This document shows, in pieces, positions 1-7,821 of a DNA stretch of 16,721 nucleotides; the stretch's first letter is position 1, and every line of letters begins with the position of its first letter. The stretch comes from an uncultured Chlorobiota bacterium. Its GTDB lineage: Bacteria; Bacteroidota; Bacteroidia; Bacteroidales; JAADGE01. The position numbers and the translations under genes are program-made. The stretch is from the NCBI GenBank assembly GCA_947311125.1, contig CAMZKI010000004.1, forward strand, positions 1 to 16,721, written 5' to 3'. Under the pieces are notes generated by a model. That model saw nothing but the letters and a program-made list of their open reading frames with translations, did no database searches and had not been told where the DNA came from.

Positions 1-267
1 AATTTTTCTAATCTTCCGGAGGCTTCTTTAGGATTATATTTTAGTATATCAAGAGCTTTAAGTACTTCTTCGCCTCTTATTAAATCGGCGACCATTCTCA
101 TTTTTCGAGGCGAAAAAAACACAATACTTTGCCGTTCTTAAAGGTTGTCCGACCTCTCCTCGAAAAATGAGAATGGTCGCCGATTTAATAAGAGGCGAAG
201 AAGTACTTAAAGCTCTTGATATACTAAAATATAATCCTAAAGAAGCCTCCGGAAGATTAGAAAAATT
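1..267. repeat. Terminal inverted repeat (fold-back), 110-bp arms
   Basis: Positions 1-110 are an exact reverse complement of 158-267 (position k pairs with 268-k), with a 47-base spacer at 111-157. The right arm is authentic rplV coding sequence in frame with the spacer. The left arm is therefore a backwards copy of rplV sitting where the rplV start and rpsS should be. A perfect repeat ending inside an essential gene at the very edge of a contig is the usual mark of a fold-back chimera from amplification or library preparation, or of an assembly error. A real hairpin end cannot be excluded from sequence alone, but it would destroy rplV. Confidence 0.95.
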
Positions 268-469
268 ACTTAAATCGGCAATTGCAAACTGGGAAATGAA
301 AAATGAAGGTCAAAAACCTGAAGAACATTACCTTTATGTAAAAGAAATAAGAGTTGATTCTGCTTCAATGCTTAAAAGATATCAACCGGCTCCGCAAGGA
401 AGAGCTCACAGAATAAGAAAACGTTCAAATCACGTTACTTTATATATTGACAGTAAAGAAAATAAATAA
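113..469 (+). CDS. rplV: 50S ribosomal protein L22, 5'-truncated
   Basis: L22 binds 23S rRNA and its long beta-hairpin lines the peptide exit tunnel. The frame is open upstream of the ATG at 167: codons from 113 encode KKTQYFAVLKGCPTSPRK, leading straight into MRMVADLIRG. The family motif PTSPRK-M-R-VADLIRG is thus intact, and the ATG at 167 is internal. The tunnel hairpin (RYQPAPQGRAHRIRKR, about 377-424) is present. 118 residues are visible; the N-terminal part, probably about 20 residues, is replaced by the inverted copy at 1-110. Codons 107-112 (GAG GCG, Glu-Ala) could still be genuine. The stop overlaps the rpsC start as TAATG. Confidence 0.93.
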   Translation, partial: KKTQYFAVLKGCPTSPRKMRMVADLIRGEEVLKALDILKYNPKEASGRLEKLLKSAIANWEMKNEGQKPEEHYLYVKEIRVDSASMLKRYQPAPQGRAHRIRKRSNHVTLYIDSKENK

Positions 470-1182
470 TGGGACAAAAAATAAATCCGATAAGTAACAG
501 ACTGGGAATAATCAGAGGTTGGGATTCTAATTGGTACGGCGGTAACAAATATGCCGAAAAAATTAAAGGAGACAGCGAAATACGTAAATATTTGAAAACA
601 AGGCTTTCAAAAGCAGGTGTTTCGAGAATAATTATCGAAAGAACCCTGAAACTCATAACTGTTACTATTACAACGTCAAGACCCGGAATCATTATAGGTA
701 AAGGCGGACAAGAAGTTGATAAACTTAAAGAAGAGTTGAGAAAAATAACAGGAGGAAAAGATATTCAAATTAATATATTTGAAATCAAAAAACCTGAATT
801 GGATGCTGTTATCGTAGCAGAAAATATTGCAAAACAAATAGAAGGTAATATAGCATACAGAAGAGCCGTAAGAATGGCAATCTCATCTACAATGAGAATG
901 GGGGCAGAGGGTGTTAAAGTAATGGTTTCAGGAAGATTGAACGGTGCAGAAATGGCACGTAATGAGATGTATAAAGAAGGCAGAACTCCGTTGCACACTT
1001 TGAGAGCTGATATAGACTATCATCAGGCTGAAGCTCTCACAAAAGTTGGCTTGATAGGTGTTAAAGTCTGGATTTGCAGAGGCGAAAAATTCGGAAAGCA
1101 AGACCTTACTCCTAATTTCAGCAAACAGTCTAAAAAAAGACCTCAACATTTCGGAGCTAATAAGAGAAGAAAAAGAAATTAA
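469..1182 (+). CDS. rpsC: 30S ribosomal protein S3
   Basis: S3 sits at the mRNA entry of the small subunit and contributes to the helicase activity of the ribosome. The 237-residue product opens with MGQKINPISNRLGI, the standard S3 N-terminus. A type 2 KH domain lies at about 62-110 with its GKGG loop at residues 77-80. The C-terminal S3 domain follows (RRAVRMAISS, GAEGVKVMVSGRLNGAEMAR) and then a basic tail ending KRRKRN. The length is normal for the family. The start is fixed by the N-terminus and by the one-base TAATG overlap with rplV, which suggests translational coupling. Confidence 0.98.
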   Translation: MGQKINPISNRLGIIRGWDSNWYGGNKYAEKIKGDSEIRKYLKTRLSKAGVSRIIIERTLKLITVTITTSRPGIIIGKGGQEVDKLKEELRKITGGKDIQINIFEIKKPELDAVIVAENIAKQIEGNIAYRRAVRMAISSTMRMGAEGVKVMVSGRLNGAEMARNEMYKEGRTPLHTLRADIDYHQAEALTKVGLIGVKVWICRGEKFGKQDLTPNFSKQSKKRPQHFGANKRRKRN

Positions 1183-1199
1183 CAGAAAAGTTTTTTAAG

Positions 1200-1625
1200 A
1201 TGTTACAACCAAGAAAAACAAAATACAGAAAACAGCAAAAAGGGAGAATGAAAGGAAATGCTCATAGAGGCACAACAATTGCCTTTGGATCATTCGCCAT
1301 AAAATCTCTTGAAACTGAATGGATTACGGGAAGACAAATTGAAGCTGCACGTCAAGCTGTAACAAGATATATGAAACGTGAAGGTAATATCTGGATTCGT
1401 ATTTTTCCGGACAAGCCAATAACGAAAAAACCTGCAGAAGTACGTATGGGGAAAGGAAAAGGAGAGCCGGAATTGTTCGTGGCAAGAGTTCAACCCGGAA
1501 GAATACTTTTTGAAGCTGACGGTGTGCCGGAGGCTGTTGCAAGAGAAGCTATGAGACTTGCAGCTCAAAAATTACCGGTTAAAACTAAATTTATTATCAG
1601 AAGAGATTATACCGAAACCCTGTAA
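1200..1625 (+). CDS. rplP: 50S ribosomal protein L16
   Basis: L16 binds 23S rRNA near the A site and helps position tRNA. The 141-residue product begins MLQPRKTKYRKQ and carries the diagnostic VRMGKGKGEPE segment at residues 81-91, plus the KLPVKTKF motif near the C-terminus. It lies 17 bases downstream of rpsC and 11 upstream of rpmC, the conserved S10-operon order. There is no Shine-Dalgarno sequence ahead of the ATG, only an A/T-rich leader. Nothing unusual is seen. Confidence 0.98.
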   Translation: MLQPRKTKYRKQQKGRMKGNAHRGTTIAFGSFAIKSLETEWITGRQIEAARQAVTRYMKREGNIWIRIFPDKPITKKPAEVRMGKGKGEPELFVARVQPGRILFEADGVPEAVAREAMRLAAQKLPVKTKFIIRRDYTETL

Positions 1626-1636
1626 ATAAAGAAAAA

Positions 1637-1840
1637 ATGAAAAATTCTGAGATAAAAGAATTATCAAATAAAGAGCTTTTAGAAAGATTAGAACATGAAT
1701 ATGAGCATCTTGTAACTTTAAGAATGAATCATAAAATTTCAGATCTTGATAATCCGCATCAAATTAAAGAATCAAAAAGATTTATAGCTCGTTTAAAAAC
1801 AGAGTTAAGAAAAAGAGAATTAAACGAAATTAAATCTTAA
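1637..1840 (+). CDS. rpmC: 50S ribosomal protein L29
   Basis: L29 is a small two-helix protein at the exit of the nascent-chain tunnel, next to L23, where it helps form the docking platform for SRP and trigger factor. The 67-residue product matches in size and pattern: an N-terminal EIKELSNKELLERL helix, then a helix with the conserved NPHQIKESKRFIARLKTELRKRE segment read in two parts (NPHQIKESKR, IARLKTELRKRE). Its position between rplP and rpsQ is the conserved one. The ATG follows an A-rich leader. Confidence 0.95.
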   Translation: MKNSEIKELSNKELLERLEHEYEHLVTLRMNHKISDLDNPHQIKESKRFIARLKTELRKRELNEIKS

Positions 1841-1856
1841 TCAAGATAAAATTAAA

Positions 1857-2114
1857 ATGGAACAAAGGAACTTAAGAAAAGAAAGAACAGGTATTGTAAC
1901 CGGTGATAAAATGCAAAAGTCTATAACTGTTGCCGTAAGAACAAGATACAAACACAGAATTTACGGAAAGTTTTTGACTAAAACCAAAAAATACATCGCT
2001 CACGACGAGGAAGATACATGCAAAATCGGTGATGTAGTAAGAATTGCCGAAACCAGACCTTTGAGCAAAAGAAAAAGATGGAGATTAGTTGAAATTATTG
2101 AAAGAGCTAAATAA
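1857..2114 (+). CDS. rpsQ: 30S ribosomal protein S17
   Basis: S17 is a primary 16S rRNA-binding protein with an OB fold. The 85-residue product starts with RNLRKERTGIVTGDKMQKS and has the S17 signature IAETRPLSKRKRWRLV towards the C-terminus. The length is normal. It is the last S10-operon gene. Only two bases separate its stop from the rplN ATG, so the S10 and spc parts are continuous here, with no room for a separate promoter or terminator. Confidence 0.97.
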   Translation: MEQRNLRKERTGIVTGDKMQKSITVAVRTRYKHRIYGKFLTKTKKYIAHDEEDTCKIGDVVRIAETRPLSKRKRWRLVEIIERAK

Positions 2115-2116
2115 TT

Positions 2117-2482
2117 ATGATACAACAAGAAAGCAGATTAAATGTTGCTGATAACAGCGGAGCAAAAGAAGTATTGGTAATAAGGGTTCTGGGAGGAACA
2201 AAAAAAAGATACGCATCTATAGGAGATCAGGTTGTTGTAACTGTTAAAAGTGCAATTCCTGCAAGCGATATCAAAAAAGGCACCGTTACTAAAGGTGTAG
2301 TTGTCAGAACAAAAAAAGAAATAAGAAGACCCGACGGTTCATATATTCGTTTTGACGACAATGCAGTTGTCCTTTTAAATGCTGCGGGAGAAATGAGAGG
2401 AACTCGTGTATTCGGTCCTATTCCCAGAGAATTAAGAAAAACCAATATGAAAATCATCTCATTGGCTCCGGAAGTTTTATAA
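2117..2482 (+). CDS. rplN: 50S ribosomal protein L14
   Basis: L14 lies at the subunit interface and forms an intersubunit bridge with 16S rRNA. The 121-residue product starts MIQQESRLNVADNSGAKEV and contains the signature GTRVFGPIPRELR at about residues 95-107. Both are textbook L14. The length matches the family. It opens the spc-operon part of the cluster. Confidence 0.98.
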   Translation: MIQQESRLNVADNSGAKEVLVIRVLGGTKKRYASIGDQVVVTVKSAIPASDIKKGTVTKGVVVRTKKEIRRPDGSYIRFDDNAVVLLNAAGEMRGTRVFGPIPRELRKTNMKIISLAPEVL

Positions 2483-2500
2483 ATTGAAAATTTTAGTTTG

Positions 2501-2830
2501 ATGCAAAAGAAAATACATATTAAGAAAGGAGACATCGTTTTTGTTAATTCCGGAAACGATAAAGGAAAAAAAGGACGTGTGCTGAAAGTTGACAGAGAGA
2601 AATACAAAGCAATTGTTGAAGGAATAAATATTATTTCAAAGCACACCAAACCTAATGCAAAATATCCTGAAGGAGGAATAATAAAAGAAGAAGCACCGGT
2701 TCATATTTCAAATTTAAACGTAATTTGTCCGGAAACCGGATTGCCGACAAGAATTGGCAGAAAAGTTGACAGTAACGGAAAATTGGTGCGTTACTCAAAG
2801 AAATCTAAGAACCAACAAGAAATTAAATAA
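2501..2830 (+). CDS. rplX: 50S ribosomal protein L24
   Basis: L24 is an early assembly protein of the large subunit, binding the 5' part of 23S rRNA. It has a KOW motif at about residues 8-35 (KKGDIVFVNSGNDKGKKGRV) and the family segment NIISKHTKPN. I chose the ATG at 2501, giving 109 residues starting MQKKIHIKKGD. The in-frame TTG just before it (2498) would add a single residue and is less likely. The stop overlaps the rplE start as TAATG at 2828-2832. Confidence 0.96.
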   Translation: MQKKIHIKKGDIVFVNSGNDKGKKGRVLKVDREKYKAIVEGINIISKHTKPNAKYPEGGIIKEEAPVHISNLNVICPETGLPTRIGRKVDSNGKLVRYSKKSKNQQEIK

Positions 2831-3378
2831 TGGAAAAAAGAATTCCGACATTAAAGAAAAAATTTAACGAAGAAATCGTTCCGGCTTTGCAAAAGGAATT
2901 TAATTATTCCAGCGTAATGCAAGTTCCCAGATTAGAAAAAATTGTTTTAAATCAGGGTATAGGACAAGGTGTTGCCGATAAAAAAATAATAAATACGGCA
3001 CAAGAAGAGTTGTCACTGATTGCCGGGCAAAAGGCTGTACAGCGGTTTGCAAAAAACAATATATCTAATTTCAAATTAAGAGAAGGAATGCCTATCGGGG
3101 TATCCGTAACACTCAGAAAAGACAGGATGTATGAGTTTTTGGAAAAATTGCTCGTTGTTGCAATCCCCCGTATTAAAGATTTTAAGGGAATTCCCGGAAA
3201 ACTTGACGGAAGAGGAAACTACACCTTAGGTATTGAAGAACAATTCATTTTTCCCGAAATTGAACTTGATAAAATAGATAAAATACTTGGTATGAATATA
3301 ACTTTTGTTACCACTGCAAAAACTGACGAAGAAGGTTATGCATTATTAAAACAATTCGGATTTCCTTTTAAAAAATAA
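2830..3378 (+). CDS. rplE: 50S ribosomal protein L5
   Basis: L5 binds 5S rRNA and, with L18, anchors it to the central protuberance; it also contacts P-site tRNA. The 182-residue product has the L5 pattern: NYSSVMQVPRLEKIVLNQGIG at the N-terminus (read as NYSSVMQVPRLEK and IVLNQGIG), then SNFKLREGMPIGVSVTLR, RIKDFKGIPGKLDGRGNYT and the C-terminal TTAKTDEEGYALLKQFGFPF. The length is normal. The start codon shares a base with the rplX stop. Confidence 0.98.
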   Translation: MEKRIPTLKKKFNEEIVPALQKEFNYSSVMQVPRLEKIVLNQGIGQGVADKKIINTAQEELSLIAGQKAVQRFAKNNISNFKLREGMPIGVSVTLRKDRMYEFLEKLLVVAIPRIKDFKGIPGKLDGRGNYTLGIEEQFIFPEIELDKIDKILGMNITFVTTAKTDEEGYALLKQFGFPFKK

Positions 3379-3384
3379 GACAAT

Positions 3385-3654
3385 ATGGCTAAAGAATCAA
3401 TGAAAGCTCGTGAGAGAAAAAGACAAAAACTTGTTGAGAAATACGCAGAAAAAAGAGCAAAACTTAAAGCTGAAGGCGATTGGGAAGGATTGCAGAAATT
3501 ACCTAAAAATTCGTCTAAAGTAAGGCTGCATAACAGATGCAGTATCACAGGCAGACCAAAAGGATATATGAGACAATTCGGAATCAGCAGAATTACGTTC
3601 AGAGAAATGGCTTCGCAAGGATTAATTCCCGGAGTTAAAAAAGCAAGTTGGTAA
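3385..3654 (+). CDS. rpsN: 30S ribosomal protein S14, long zinc-free type
   Basis: S14 binds 16S rRNA in the head of the small subunit. The 89-residue product starts MAKESMKARERKR and ends with the conserved FGISRITFREMASQGLIPGV and KKASW. It is the long form without paired CxxC zinc ligands; one cysteine remains in RCSITGRPKGY. It lies six bases after rplE. Confidence 0.97.
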   Translation: MAKESMKARERKRQKLVEKYAEKRAKLKAEGDWEGLQKLPKNSSKVRLHNRCSITGRPKGYMRQFGISRITFREMASQGLIPGVKKASW

Positions 3655-3673
3655 AATTTTAAAAATATTAGTA

Positions 3674-4072
3674 ATGATTACAGATACGGTTGCAGATTAC
3701 CTTACGCGAATTAGAAATGCCGTTATGGCAAAACATAAAGTTGTGGAAATTCCGGCTTCTAATTTGAAAAAAGAAATAACAAAATTATTATTTGATCAAG
3801 GATATATATTAAGTTATAAATTTGAAGATGATAATAAACAAGGAATTATTAAAATAGCCCTTAAGTATCATCCGAAAACTAAAGTGCCGGCAATACACAA
3901 ATTAGAACGCGTAAGTAAACCGGGATTGCGAAAATATACTTCAGCTGTTGATATGCCCAGAGTCCTTAACGGATTAGGAATAGCAATAATATCAACTTCT
4001 AAAGGAGTAATGACTAATAAAGAAGCGGCAAGGCAAAATCTCGGAGGAGAAGTATTGTGTTACGTTTATTAA
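3674..4072 (+). CDS. rpsH: 30S ribosomal protein S8
   Basis: S8 is a primary 16S rRNA-binding protein of the central domain; in enterobacteria it also represses the spc operon by binding its mRNA. The 132-residue product begins ITDTVADYLTRIRNAVMAKH and ends with the S8 signature STSKGVMTNKEAARQNLGGE followed by VLCYVY. The length is normal. I saw no clear S8-type regulatory hairpin around rplN-rplE, but this cannot be judged by eye. Confidence 0.98.
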   Translation: MITDTVADYLTRIRNAVMAKHKVVEIPASNLKKEITKLLFDQGYILSYKFEDDNKQGIIKIALKYHPKTKVPAIHKLERVSKPGLRKYTSAVDMPRVLNGLGIAIISTSKGVMTNKEAARQNLGGEVLCYVY

Positions 4073-4100
4073 AAAAACTAAAACGAAATAAAAATATACG

Positions 4101-4655
4101 ATGTCACGAATAGGTAAATTACCGGTAGCCATTCCGGATGGGGTAAAAGTTGAGGTTTCTGATGATAATGTTGTTACCGTTAAAGGTAAACTCGGAGAAT
4201 TAACCCAAAAAATTCATAAAGACATAAAATTAGAATTCGAAGGCAATGTAATAAACCTTACTCGCCCTTCTGACTCTAAAGAACATAAATCATTCCACGG
4301 TTTATCACGAGTTTTGATAAATAATATGGTTGAAGGAGTATCCAAAGGGTTTGAGAAGAAACTGGAAGTTATCGGAGTAGGATACAGAGCATCTGCAACA
4401 GGGCAACTGCTTGAACTTAACGTAGGATACTCACACCCTATTATACTTCAGGTACCTGATGAGGTAAAAGTTGAAGTGCAACAAGAAAAAAGACAAAACG
4501 CATTCATAACCTTAAAAAGTTTTGATAAGCAATTGTTAGGTGAAGTTGCTGCAAAAGTACGTTCTTTCCGTAAACCCGAACCTTATAAAGGAAAAGGAAT
4601 ACGTTACGTTGACGAATATGTAAGAAAGAAAGTCGGAAAAGCAGCAGCAGAATAA
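4101..4655 (+). CDS. rplF: 50S ribosomal protein L6
   Basis: L6 binds 23S rRNA near the sarcin-ricin loop and the factor-binding site. The 184-residue product starts MSRIGKLPVAIPDGVKVEV. It has the two repeated L6 folds and the C-terminal signature RKPEPYKGKGIRYVDEYVRK near residues 157-176. The length is normal. It lies 28 bases downstream of rpsH. Confidence 0.98.
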   Translation: MSRIGKLPVAIPDGVKVEVSDDNVVTVKGKLGELTQKIHKDIKLEFEGNVINLTRPSDSKEHKSFHGLSRVLINNMVEGVSKGFEKKLEVIGVGYRASATGQLLELNVGYSHPIILQVPDEVKVEVQQEKRQNAFITLKSFDKQLLGEVAAKVRSFRKPEPYKGKGIRYVDEYVRKKVGKAAAE

Positions 4656-4678
4656 TAATTATTATAAAAAGAATTAAA

Positions 4679-5038
4679 ATGGCTTTATCAAAAAGAGAAA
4701 GAAGATTACGTATAAGAAAACGTATCAGAAAAAGAATAAAAGGAACGTCAGAAGTTCCGAGAATGTCTGTGTTCAGAAGCAATAAACACATATACGCTCA
4801 ATTAATTGACGATGTAAGTGCCAAAACCATTGCAGCTGCTTCTTCGGCAGATAAAGATGTTACTGTAAACGAAAAAGCAAAAAAATCTGAAATAGCGGCA
4901 ATTGTCGGAAAGAAAATTGCAGAGAAAGCGAAAGAAAAAAATGTTACTAAAATAGTTTTCGACAGAGGCGGCTATTTATATCACGGAAGAGTTAAAGCTT
5001 TAGCAGATGCAGCAAGAAAAGAAGGACTTAAATTTTAA
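4679..5038 (+). CDS. rplR: 50S ribosomal protein L18
   Basis: L18 binds 5S rRNA with L5 in the central protuberance. The 119-residue product has a basic N-terminus rich in Arg (RERRLRIRKRIRKRIKG), then SEVPRMSVFRSNKHIYAQLIDD (in two parts, PRMSVFRSNKHIYAQ and LIDD) and ends FDRGGYLYHGRVKALADAAR EGLKF-like, the canonical L18 C-terminus. The length is normal and the position between rplF and rpsE is conserved. Confidence 0.97.
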   Translation: MALSKRERRLRIRKRIRKRIKGTSEVPRMSVFRSNKHIYAQLIDDVSAKTIAAASSADKDVTVNEKAKKSEIAAIVGKKIAEKAKEKNVTKIVFDRGGYLYHGRVKALADAARKEGLKF

Positions 5039-5043
5039 AAAAC

Positions 5044-5562
5044 ATGTCAGAAATTAAAGAAAAACAAGTAAGAAACACAGATTTAGAATTAAAGGACAGA
5101 TTAGTTGCAATAAAACGTGTAACTAAGGTTACAAAAGGAGGAAGAACCTTTAGTTTTGCTGCCATAGTTGTTGTTGGTGATGAAAACGGTATCGTAGGAT
5201 ACGGTCTCGGTAAAGCAGGAGAGGTAGCTACAGCAATCCAAAAAGGTATAGAAGATGCTAAAAAAAATCTTCATAAAGTACCGGTTTTGAAAGGAACAAT
5301 TCCTCACAGACAAACTGCAAAATACGGAGGAGCTGATGTTTTAATGATACCTGCTTCACACGGAACAGGGGTAAAAGCAGGCGGAGCTATGCGTGCAGTA
5401 TTAGAAAGTGCAGGAGTAAAAGACGTATTAGCTAAATCAAAAGGATCTTCAAACCCCCATAACCTTGTAAAAGCTACAATGAAAGCTCTTTTGAGTATGA
5501 GAGATGCATATACGGTAACTCAGCACAGAGGAATCCCGATTGATAAAGTTTTTAACGGATAG
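5044..5562 (+). CDS. rpsE: 30S ribosomal protein S5
   Basis: S5 helps shape the mRNA entry channel and affects translational accuracy. The 172-residue product has the N-terminal double-stranded RNA-binding domain (LVAIKRVTKVTKGGRTFSFA, GDENGIVGYGLGKAGEV) and the C-terminal S5 domain (GGADVLMIPASHGTGVKAGG, then MRAVLESAGVKD). The length is normal. It begins five bases after rplR. Confidence 0.98.
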   Translation: MSEIKEKQVRNTDLELKDRLVAIKRVTKVTKGGRTFSFAAIVVVGDENGIVGYGLGKAGEVATAIQKGIEDAKKNLHKVPVLKGTIPHRQTAKYGGADVLMIPASHGTGVKAGGAMRAVLESAGVKDVLAKSKGSSNPHNLVKATMKALLSMRDAYTVTQHRGIPIDKVFNG

Positions 5563-5573
5563 AAATTAGAAAA

Positions 5574-5756
5574 ATGGCTAAAATAAAAGTTACAAAAATA
5601 AAAAGCAGTATCGGCTCAACAGAAAGACAAAAAGCAACTTTGCTTGCTCTGGGGCTAAGAAAAATAAACAGTTCTGCAGAATATGAAGAAACAGAGCAAA
5701 TTAAAGGGATGATTAGAAAAGTAAGTCATTTAGTATCTGTTGAAAAAAATAAATAA
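5574..5756 (+). CDS. rpmD: 50S ribosomal protein L30
   Basis: L30 is a small large-subunit protein present in most but not all bacteria. The 60-residue product matches in size and in the pattern KVTKIKSSIGSTERQKATLL, then ALGLRKINSS and a C-terminal IRKVSHLVSVE. Its place between rpsE and rplO is the conserved one. Confidence 0.95.
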   Translation: MAKIKVTKIKSSIGSTERQKATLLALGLRKINSSAEYEETEQIKGMIRKVSHLVSVEKNK

Positions 5757-5780
5757 TTAATACCTGAAGAATTTAAAACG

Positions 5781-6233
5781 ATGGATTTAAGTAATTTAAA
5801 ACCTGCAAAAGGTTCGGTAAAAAAGAAAAAAAGAATAGCAAGAGGTATCGGTTCAGGTAAAGGACGTACGGCAACTCGAGGTCATAAAGGACAAAAATCA
5901 CGTTCCGGATATTCAAGAAGATTCGGATTCGAAGGAGGACAAATGCCTATCCACAGAAGACTGCCTAAATTCGGTTTCAGAAACATTAACAGAGTCGAAT
6001 ATAAAGCTATTAACATTGACACTATTGATAAATTAGCTAAAGATAAATCATTGAACATAATTGATGTTCAAACATTGAAAGATGCCGGATTTATTCAAAA
6101 AAATGATTTAGTTAAGATTCTCGGTAACGGTGAGTTAACCGTAAAAGTAGATGTTAAAGCTCATGCATTTTCAAAATCTGCTGCCGAAGCCATTGAAAAA
6201 GCCGGCGGAACCGTTGAAAAAATTCAGAATTAA
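5781..6233 (+). CDS. rplO: 50S ribosomal protein L15
   Basis: L15 is a late-assembly large-subunit protein. Its extended N-terminal arm threads into 23S rRNA. The 150-residue product starts MDLSNLKPAKGSVKKKKRIARG and continues with the glycine/basic arm (GIGSGKGRTATRGHKGQKSR, FEGGQMPIHRRLPKFGF). The globular C-terminal domain ends AEAIEKAGGTVEKI. The stop overlaps the secY ATG as TAATG. Confidence 0.98.
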   Translation: MDLSNLKPAKGSVKKKKRIARGIGSGKGRTATRGHKGQKSRSGYSRRFGFEGGQMPIHRRLPKFGFRNINRVEYKAINIDTIDKLAKDKSLNIIDVQTLKDAGFIQKNDLVKILGNGELTVKVDVKAHAFSKSAAEAIEKAGGTVEKIQN

Positions 6234-7582
6234 TGAAAAAATTTATTCAGACAATAAAGAATATCATAGCGATAGAGGATTTGAGAAATAAAATCCTGGC
6301 TACATTGGGTCTTATTTTGATTTACAGATTAGGAGCACATGTTGTTTTACCCGGAGTAGATCCTTTAGCAATTTCAGAATTTCAAAAACAAGCCAGTTCC
6401 GGCGGAATAATAGCACTTATTAATATGTTTTCAGGCGGTGCTTTTGCAAATGCTTCGGTATTTGCATTAGGTATTATGCCGTATATTTCTGCTTCAATTG
6501 TTATACAATTACTGGGTATGGCAGTTCCGTATTTTCAAAGGCTGCAACGCGAAGGCGAAAGCGGAAGAAAGAAAATCAATCAAATAACAAGATATTTAAC
6601 AGTCGTAATAACAGCTTTTCAAGCTCCGGCGTATTTAACAAATTTAAAGTATCAACTGCCGGCAGAGGCTTTTATGATGCACAGTCAGGATTTATTTTGG
6701 ATTTCTGCAATAGTGCTGATGGTTGCCGGAACTATGTTTGTTATGTGGCTCGGAGAAAAAATTACGGACAAAGGAATCGGAAACGGAATATCATTGCTTA
6801 TTATGATTGGAATTATAGCAAGGCTCCCGAATTCGTTTGCCGCAGAATTGGTTTCTAAACTCGGTTCCGGCGGTGGCGGTATGATTGCATTTATTGTGGA
6901 GATGGTTATATTATTTTTAGTCTTTGTTGCATCGATAGCTTTAGTGCAAGCTGTCAGAAGAGTCCCTGTTCAGTACGCTAAGAGAATAGTGGGAAATAAA
7001 CAATACGGAGGTGTAAGACAATATATTCCTCTGAAAATTAATGCAGCAGGCGTAATGCCGATTATTTTTGCACAAGCATTAATGTTCATACCTATGATGT
7101 TTACACGGTTTGATTCCGAAACTACAAATGCAATAGGTGCTGCTTTTTCTGATATAACAGGATTTTGGTACAACTTTACTTACGGTATTTTAGTTATTGT
7201 CTTTACTTACTTTTATACCGCAATTACTGTTAATCCTACGCAAATGGCAGAAGATATGAAGAAAAACGGAGGATTTATTCCCGGCGTAAAACCAGGCAAG
7301 AAAACGGTAGAGCATTTAGACGAGATAATGTCAAGAATTACTTTGCCCGGGTCAATATTTTTAGCATTAATCGCTATTATGCCTGTATTTGCTATGTTAA
7401 GCGGAGTAAATAATCAGTTTGCATATTTTTTCGGAGGAACATCATTGTTAATTTTGGTCGGAGTAGTATTAGACACATTACAACATATAGAAAGTCATTT
7501 ATTAATGAGACATTACGACGGCTTGACAAAGTCAGGAAGAATTACCGGCAGGTCAGGCAGTGCATCACAAATATCAATGTAA
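6233..7582 (+). CDS. secY: Protein translocase channel subunit SecY
   Basis: SecY forms the inner-membrane pore through which Sec substrates, including the type IX cargo proteins in this window, leave the cytoplasm. The 449-residue protein has the expected ten hydrophobic segments. Family landmarks include PYISASIVIQLLGMAVP (residues 83-99), GEKITDKGIGNGISLLIMIG (174-193) and the cytoplasmic loop with VQAVRRVPVQYAKRIVG. The C-terminal loop and tail also fit (NPTQMAEDMKKNGGFIPGVK, LLMRHYDGLTKSGR). The start shares one base with the rplO stop. The map gene that often follows secY is absent; infA comes next after 13 bases. Confidence 0.98.
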   Translation: MKKFIQTIKNIIAIEDLRNKILATLGLILIYRLGAHVVLPGVDPLAISEFQKQASSGGIIALINMFSGGAFANASVFALGIMPYISASIVIQLLGMAVPYFQRLQREGESGRKKINQITRYLTVVITAFQAPAYLTNLKYQLPAEAFMMHSQDLFWISAIVLMVAGTMFVMWLGEKITDKGIGNGISLLIMIGIIARLPNSFAAELVSKLGSGGGGMIAFIVEMVILFLVFVASIALVQAVRRVPVQYAKRIVGNKQYGGVRQYIPLKINAAGVMPIIFAQALMFIPMMFTRFDSETTNAIGAAFSDITGFWYNFTYGILVIVFTYFYTAITVNPTQMAEDMKKNGGFIPGVKPGKKTVEHLDEIMSRITLPGSIFLALIAIMPVFAMLSGVNNQFAYFFGGTSLLILVGVVLDTLQHIESHLLMRHYDGLTKSGRITGRSGSASQISM

Positions 7583-7595
7583 ATTATTTTAGAAT

Positions 7596-7817
7596 ATGGC
7601 AAAACAACCTTCAATAGAACAAGACGGTGTTGTAAAAGAAGCTCTTTCAAACGCAATGTTCAGAGTAGAACTTGAGAACGGGCATATAATTACTGCACAC
7701 ATTGCCGGAAAAATGAGAATGCACTATATCAGAATATTACCCGGCGATAAAGTAAAGGTTGAAATGTCTCCTTACGATTTGACTAAAGGAAGAATAAAAT
7801 ACAGATATAAAAACTAA
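7596..7817 (+). CDS. infA: Translation initiation factor IF-1
   Basis: IF-1 binds the A site of the 30S subunit during initiation and works with IF-2 and IF-3. The 73-residue product is a single S1/OB-fold domain: MAKQPSIEQDGVVKEALSNA at the start, then FRVELENGHIITAHIAGKMR, a conserved GDKVKVEMSPYDLTKGRI and KYRYKN at the end. It is one residue longer than the common 72. Its position between secY and rpmJ is common in many phyla. Confidence 0.97.
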   Translation: MAKQPSIEQDGVVKEALSNAMFRVELENGHIITAHIAGKMRMHYIRILPGDKVKVEMSPYDLTKGRIKYRYKN

Positions 7818-7821
7818 GAAA

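Noticed and set aside
1..267. Reading the terminal repeats as natural hairpin telomeres or attachment sites
   Set aside because: The arms are coding sequence of rplV and the phosphatase, the two ends are unrelated to each other, and each interrupts a gene.
167..469. A 100-residue L22 starting at the ATG at 167
   Set aside because: The L22 motif continues upstream in frame (PTSPRK) to about 113, so this methionine is internal to a truncated gene.
2227..2649. Antisense open frame of 140 codons across rplN and rplX
   Set aside because: It is antisense to two conserved genes and has no recognisable product or start signal; the same applies to the other antisense frames in the cluster.
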